Shown: positions 5,390 through 8,653 of the stretch, in pieces
Layout: every line of letters begins with the position of its first letter
How positions within the stretch are numbered: the first letter of the stretch is position 1
Assembly (NCBI GenBank): GCA_031261145.1
Contig: JAISJX010000351.1
Location: forward strand, 1-8,653
Direction of reading: 5' to 3'
From: Tannerella sp.
GTDB taxonomy: Bacteria > Bacteroidota > Bacteroidia > Bacteroidales > Tannerellaceae
DNA length: 8,653 bases
Position numbers and translations under genes: made by a program
Notes under the pieces: generated by a model
Database searches by the model: none
Seen by the model: only the letters and a program-made list of their open reading frames with translations
What the model was told of the DNA's origin: nothing

Positions 5390-6505
5390 TCAAACTTTCA
5401 GGAATATTTTTTGTTTATACAAGAAATACAGGAAGCACCAACAAACGCCGATGTAAGCCGTGGCGCCCAGAAAGGCAGACCATATATCCGGGAAGCATCC
5501 GAGAATCCCGCCAAACAGAAATTTGGTCGTATAATGGAAATCTATAATTCGCTGTCCCAGATAGATCGTAATGGAATTAAGTCCTATAATCGCAAAGAAG
5601 AACGACCATTTTTGGTATTTGCGCACATCAATAATAAAATAGAACAGGCAGAACAACAAAAGGCTTATTCCTCCGACAAAACACACAAATGAGCTGCTCC
5701 ACAGGTTTTTGTTTATCGGAAAAATGATATTCCATACTTGCCCGATGAGGATAAGCGCTACTCCGGCAATGGCCATATATCCGCATTTTTTCGTTTCGCT
5801 CAACCCGTCCTTGCGACGCCGGACAAACTCTCCCGTAAACATCCCCAGCATAGCGGTCGCGATGGCCGGGATAATACCCAAAAGCCCTTCCGGATCATGG
5901 ATGCCCAGATGCAACCGTCCCGGCAAAAACAGCCGGTCAATGTAGCTGGTGAAGTTTCCTTCCATAGAGAATCGGGCGGCGCCGGAAGAATCGGGCGCCG
6001 AGACGAATGTCAGCAGCAACCAGTAGAAAATCAGGCATCCCGCGCACCAGATAACACGGGTAGAGAGGCGTTTGGTGTTCATAAAAATCAATGCGGCAAA
6101 CATCCAGGCCAATCCGATGCGCCCAAGAACACTGGCGTAGCGAATCGTCGAAAAATCAAACGCCAACAGTCCGTTATAGATCATTCCCAACAGAACAAGA
6201 ACGAATCCCCGTCTGACAACCCGCAAGTGTATGGCTTTGCGGCTCAATCCTTTCTGAACACTTTTTGCCACCGAAAACGGAAATGAAATGCCCGCGATAA
6301 ACAGGAAAAGCGGGAAAATCATATCATAAAACGTACATCCGGCCCACTGGGTGTGTTCCATCTGACCGGCCCACCATCCCAGAACCGGCGTGCCCGTAAT
6401 TGCTGCGAGCGTAATAAATATCTTACCTCCTCCAAGGATCCAGAACATATCGAATCCGCGGAGAGCATCCAATGAACGCAAGCGTTGTTGTAAATTTGTT
6501 TCCAT
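5390..6505 (-). CDS. HGSNAT/NagX-like transmembrane acetyltransferase (DUF5009)
   Basis: A 371-aa polytopic inner-membrane protein with about ten hydrophobic spans. It opens with RLRSLDALRGFDMF (8-21), the family signature. HTQWAGCTFYD (51-61) follows, where H51 aligns with the active-site His of human heparan-alpha-glucosaminide N-acetyltransferase. Later blocks are DPEGLLGIIPAI (204-215), FPINKNLWSSSFV (262-274) and LNSITIYLGQ (309-318). Family members move acetyl groups from cytosolic acetyl-CoA to an amino sugar or glycan on the other side of the membrane; in bacteria they often accompany glycan-degradation genes. Here it is divergent from a secreted GH172-type glycosidase, fitting a role in glycan processing, but the acceptor is unknown. 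Length is normal and no key motif is missing. The start at METNLQQ directly precedes the signature, with an A/T-rich leader. Confidence 0.88.
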   Translation of the reverse strand: METNLQQRLRSLDALRGFDMFWILGGGKIFITLAAITGTPVLGWWAGQMEHTQWAGCTFYDMIFPLFLFIAGISFPFSVAKSVQKGLSRKAIHLRVVRRGFVLVLLGMIYNGLLAFDFSTIRYASVLGRIGLAWMFAALIFMNTKRLSTRVIWCAGCLIFYWLLLTFVSAPDSSGAARFSMEGNFTSYIDRLFLPGRLHLGIHDPEGLLGIIPAIATAMLGMFTGEFVRRRKDGLSETKKCGYMAIAGVALILIGQVWNIIFPINKNLWSSSFVCFVGGISLLLFCLFYFIIDVRKYQKWSFFFAIIGLNSITIYLGQRIIDFHYTTKFLFGGILGCFPDIWSAFLGATAYIGVCWCFLYFLYKQKIFLKV

Positions 6506-6861
6506 AAGTAAATCTTATTTATATGTTTATAAACTTCTCATTTTCTTTTCCTTAGTCGAACAGCCATACAAATTCTTTCTGATTACGGCAAATCCATTGC
6601 AAATCTACACACTTTTTGTGAATCACCTTCTTTTTTTCCTGTTTTATTGCATATTTGTATCGAGTTGCTGAAAATGAAGCTCAATTATCTGATTGTTACC
6701 GTTTTTAAGTATGTTATTCTATATCTTTCAGGCGGAATTTGCTGAAAAAAGATCGCAAACATGTTGTATAACATATAATTTTATGATTGTGTAAACATTT
6801 TATCAGTTTTATTTGCAGTAAATTTCAATCAAATTAGTATTACCAATTTAATTATAACATT
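6506..6861. other. 356-bp divergent intergenic region
   Basis: AT-rich spacer between the acetyltransferase and glycosidase genes, carrying promoters for both directions. I found no convincing small gene, RNA gene or riboswitch. A short imperfect dyad atgtt-gtat-aacat lies at 6761-6774; too weak to call an operator. Poly-T tracts occur around 6628-6637. Confidence 0.6.
6787..6815 (+). promoter_or_regulatory. candidate promoter of the GH172 gene
   Basis: TTG (6787-6789), an 18-bp spacer and TTTATTTG (6808-6815; one mismatch to TAnnTTTG) resemble the Bacteroidota -33/-7 arrangement. The leader would be about 40 nt. A second 7-of-8 match, TATCTTTC (6722-6729), lacks a well-spaced TTG. Confidence 0.35.
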
Positions 6862-8106
6862 ATGAAGCATTTATCAATTTTAAGCAGGTCAAGGAGTTTG
6901 AAAAGTATCAATTCTCAATTTCCCAAACGGGAATATGGCGTTTCACTGAGGCGTATCGGCATTTTTGCAGTAGCTGTATTGTTCTCATCTTATGCGTTTT
7001 CACAGAGTTATCCATACGATGGTTTGGATAATAATATGGGGAATCTTTTCCGGTTGTCCAATGCAAAAACACGTTCTATCAGCCCTGAAAACTTCACCGG
7101 AGAAAAGGGCAAAGGAGGCATGGCGGATATCAAGGACAAAGACCAGCGGAATGTGGCCAATGCGTCTAATGCTGCCCGCGACTTGGGACAGGGATGGAAA
7201 GTGAATCCCTATATCCGCATCAATTCAAAGGAAACCATTACGATAGCTGAAATTGAAGGGCCGGGGGCGATTCAGCATATCTGGATGACTCCTACCGGCA
7301 ACTGGCGCTTTTCGATTATCCGTTTTTATTGGGATGACGAGAAAGAACCTTCCGTGGAATGTCCTGTGGGTGACTTCTTTGGCATGGGATGGGGAACGTA
7401 TGCGCCGTTGTCTTCTTTGGCCATTTGTGTGAATCCGGGTAGCGCGTTCAATTGTTATTGGACGATGCCTTTCCGTAAAAAATGCAAGATTACGATGGAA
7501 AATATCAACGAACAGGATGCCATGACCTTATATTATCAGATTGATTATACGTTGACAAATGTGCCGGAAGATGCCGGTTATTTTCATGCTCAATGGCGGC
7601 GTACGAATCCGGATACAACGTCCGACTATACCATTGTGGACAATATTAAAGGCAAAGGGCAATACGTTGGCGTTTATATGGCGTGGGGTATAAATAACAA
7701 CGGATGGTGGGGAGAAGGTGAAATCAAGTTCTTTATGGACGGCGATTCAAAATATCCAACCATTTGTGGTACAGGTACGGAAGATTATTTCTGCGGTTCA
7801 TACAATTTCGACCGGGAGGGACAATACAAGGAATTTTGTACACCGTATGCCGGATTGCACCAAGTGATTCGCCCGGACGGAACTTACCGCTCACAACAAC
7901 GTTTCGGACTGTACCGCTGGCATATAGCAGACCCGATCCGTTTCGAGAAAGATTTGAAAGTCACGATTCAGGATTTAGGTTGGAGACAGGGCGGACGTTA
8001 TTTGCCGCAAAAATCGGACATCGCTTCGGTCGTATTTTGGTATCAGGCTGAGCCACATAATAAATTTCCTAAACTCCCGGCATGGGAAAGCTTAGAAGTG
8101 AATTGA
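6862..8106 (+). CDS. secreted DUF2961 glycoside hydrolase, GH172 family
   Basis: A 414-aa protein of normal length for DUF2961. Family hallmarks run in order: GPGAIQHIWMT (133-143), RFYWDDEKEPSVECPVGDFFG (154-174) and WWGEGEIKFFMDGD (282-295). CGTGTEDYFCGSYNF (302-316) and VVFWYQAEPHNKFPKLP (390-406) complete the set. Known GH172 enzymes include a bifidobacterial difructose-dianhydride enzyme and D-arabinofuranosidases; they fold as double jelly-rolls in oligomers and use two Glu. E307 (in TEDYF) and E285 or E287 are the likely pair. A signal peptide (about 30-47, cleavage probably after AFS) sends it to the periplasm or outside; no lipobox. The N-region before it is unusually long (about 30 residues) and includes repeat-derived codons (INSQF), yet no better start exists: the next Met is 59. 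Substrate unknown, possibly arabinofuranose or fructofuranose glycans. Divergent from an acetyltransferase gene. Confidence 0.9.
   Translation: MKHLSILSRSRSLKSINSQFPKREYGVSLRRIGIFAVAVLFSSYAFSQSYPYDGLDNNMGNLFRLSNAKTRSISPENFTGEKGKGGMADIKDKDQRNVANASNAARDLGQGWKVNPYIRINSKETITIAEIEGPGAIQHIWMTPTGNWRFSIIRFYWDDEKEPSVECPVGDFFGMGWGTYAPLSSLAICVNPGSAFNCYWTMPFRKKCKITMENINEQDAMTLYYQIDYTLTNVPEDAGYFHAQWRRTNPDTTSDYTIVDNIKGKGQYVGVYMAWGINNNGWWGEGEIKFFMDGDSKYPTICGTGTEDYFCGSYNFDREGQYKEFCTPYAGLHQVIRPDGTYRSQQRFGLYRWHIADPIRFEKDLKVTIQDLGWRQGGRYLPQKSDIASVVFWYQAEPHNKFPKLPAWESLEVN
6910..6920. repeat. aattctcaatt repeat core inside the GH172 signal region
   Basis: An exact copy of the core seen at 2092-2102 and 2262-2272, here followed by tccc much as the copy at 2092 is followed by ccct. 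It lies in the codons for the long N-region ahead of the signal peptide. Confidence 0.5.
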
Positions 8107-8133
8107 TTTGCAATCCGTTCTTCCTATTGATGG

Positions 8134-8231
8134 GGCTGTCTCATAAGTATTTTAGCACGCAGATTACGCAGATATAAAAAATGAACGCAGATTATTATAA
8201 TACTGATAATCTGCGTGCTTATGAGACAGCC
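8134..8231. mobile_element. 98-bp element with perfect inverted ends (MITE-like)
   Basis: Outer arms ggctgtctcataag (8134-8147) and cttatgagacagcc (8218-8231) are perfect reverse complements. Next to them, agcacgcagatta (8154-8166) pairs with taatctgcgtgct (8207-8219). The interior repeats acgcagat three times. There is no coding capacity. GGCTGTCTCA-type ends resemble insertion-sequence termini, so it may be a non-autonomous element moved by a transposase elsewhere; I see no clear target duplication. It begins 27 bp after the GH172 stop and could also serve as a transcription end. Confidence 0.65.
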
Positions 8232-8252
8232 TTGTTATAATTATACGCTATC

Positions 8253-8308
8253 GGGGGGGGTGAATCCCTGACGGGGATTGAGATTGCTTCACTCCGTTCG
8301 CAATGACG
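8253..8308. repeat. G8 tract and partial GTCATTGCGAG-type repeat
   Basis: A run of eight G (8253-8260) is followed by a small dyad, aatccc (8263-8268) with gggatt (8274-8279). Then gattgcttc...gcaatgacg (8282-8308) matches the right half of the left-edge repeat (223-251) apart from a few bases in the middle. It appears to be a half or decayed copy. Confidence 0.6.
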
Positions 8309-8319
8309 TTACCTAAATC

Positions 8320-8430
8320 GGGTGCACGGTAAAAGGTAAAAGGTACAGGGTACAGGGTGCACGACAATGGGCGCACAAATCGTGCACCGTGTACCTTTTA
8401 CCGTGTACCGTGCACCGTGCACCCTTTTTT
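8320..8430 (+). terminator. long GGTGCACGG-type hairpin followed by T6
   Basis: A left arm starting gggtgcacggtaaaaggta (8320-8338) and a right arm ending cgtgcaccc (8416-8424) form a long imperfect hairpin of about 105 nt. Both arms are made of tandem variants of ggtaca/ggtgca. Six T (8425-8430) follow on the plus strand, the layout of an intrinsic terminator. It lies over 200 bp past the GH172 stop, so it may equally be a palindromic repeat that happens to end in T. Confidence 0.55.
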
Positions 8431-8605
8431 CAATTTCCACCCCTCTCCTATCTTTTTGTCACAATTCGCGCCTGTATTTTCTTCTTTTCCGTTATTATTC
8501 CTGTCATTTTGTATATTTCGCGTTAAAAACGGTGCGGAAACGACCAAAAAAACACGTTGGCATTATTTTTGAATACAACCTGACGTATAACAATAAATGA
8601 TTTGA
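8431..8605 (+). promoter_or_regulatory. leader of the right-edge gene with candidate -7 box
   Basis: TATTTTTG at 8564-8571 fits TAnnTTTG and lies 34 bp before the ATG at 8606; no good -33 TTG is seen. TATATTTC near 8513-8520 is a poorer alternative. Otherwise the stretch is non-coding. Confidence 0.3.
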
Positions 8606-8653
8606 ATGATGAATAAGCAACTATCTTTAGCAGTCGCCCGTGGGGGCGCAGTG
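8606..8653 (+). CDS. 5' end of an unidentified gene (runs off the window)
   Basis: An ATG directly after an in-frame TGA (8603-8605) opens 16 codons, MMNKQLSLAVARGGAV, to the window edge. The second ATG (8609) is equally possible. No Shine-Dalgarno is visible. Too little is present to name it. Confidence 0.4.
   Translation, partial: MMNKQLSLAVARGGAV

Noticed and set aside
8154..8194. CRISPR-like array from acgcagat repeats
   Set aside because: Units are about 8-10 nt with irregular spacing inside a palindrome; there are no spacers of uniform length and no cas genes.
8357..8600. Two overlapping 71- and 77-aa plus-strand frames
   Set aside because: They start inside the GGTGCACGG hairpin and run through T-rich non-coding DNA; the products lack any domain.

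Overview
The window looks like a Bacteroidales (Bacteroidota) chromosome. Its proteins are typical of that group: a TonB-dependent receptor, a DUF5009/HGSNAT-type acyltransferase and a secreted DUF2961 (GH172) glycosidase. Two intergenic regions carry the Bacteroidota -7 promoter box TAnnTTTG. Starts are mostly preceded by A-rich leaders rather than strong Shine-Dalgarno sequences, and the intergenic DNA is full of AATTGAGAATT-type, GTCATTGCGAG-type and ACGCAGAT-type repeats. I cannot fix the genus.

Layout. Positions 1-359 hold a possible 3' gene end and a 139-bp nested inverted repeat. Positions 360-2244 (+) hold a GC-rich cassette: a membrane protein with an N-terminal zinc ribbon, a second membrane protein with a C-terminal zinc ribbon, and a 59-aa small ORF. 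Both the second and third ORFs end inside copies of the same AATTGARAATT repeat, so their C-termini are nearly identical. A repeat hairpin separates this cassette from the convergent minus-strand block.

The minus-strand block runs from 6505 down to 2271: an HGSNAT-like transmembrane acetyltransferase (6505-5390), a NikR-like ribbon-helix-helix/ACT regulator (5268-4867), a BtuB/FepA-type TonB-dependent receptor (4764-2878), and an uncharacterised lipoprotein overlapping the receptor gene by 14 bp (2891-2271). Divergent from the acetyltransferase is a secreted GH172-family glycosidase (6862-8106, +). Positions 8107-8605 are repeats: a 98-bp terminal-inverted-repeat element, a partial copy of the left-edge repeat, and a GGTGCACGG-type hairpin with a T run. 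An unidentified gene starts at 8606 and runs off the window.

Most interesting is the NikR-like/TonB receptor/lipoprotein module. The regulator keeps NikR length (133 aa), the RHH fold signature and the ACT-domain landmarks. Of the four residues aligned with the NikR high-affinity nickel ligands (H76, H87, H89, C95 in E. coli) only the Cys remains; the His positions are Gln, Gln and Tyr. Directly upstream of the receptor lies a 28-bp palindrome (12 of 14 pairs match) with the half-site geometry of a NikR operator, touching a perfect TACCTTTG -7 box. I infer a NikR-derived repressor that controls uptake of a metal or metal chelate across the outer membrane but probably does not sense nickel in the classical way.
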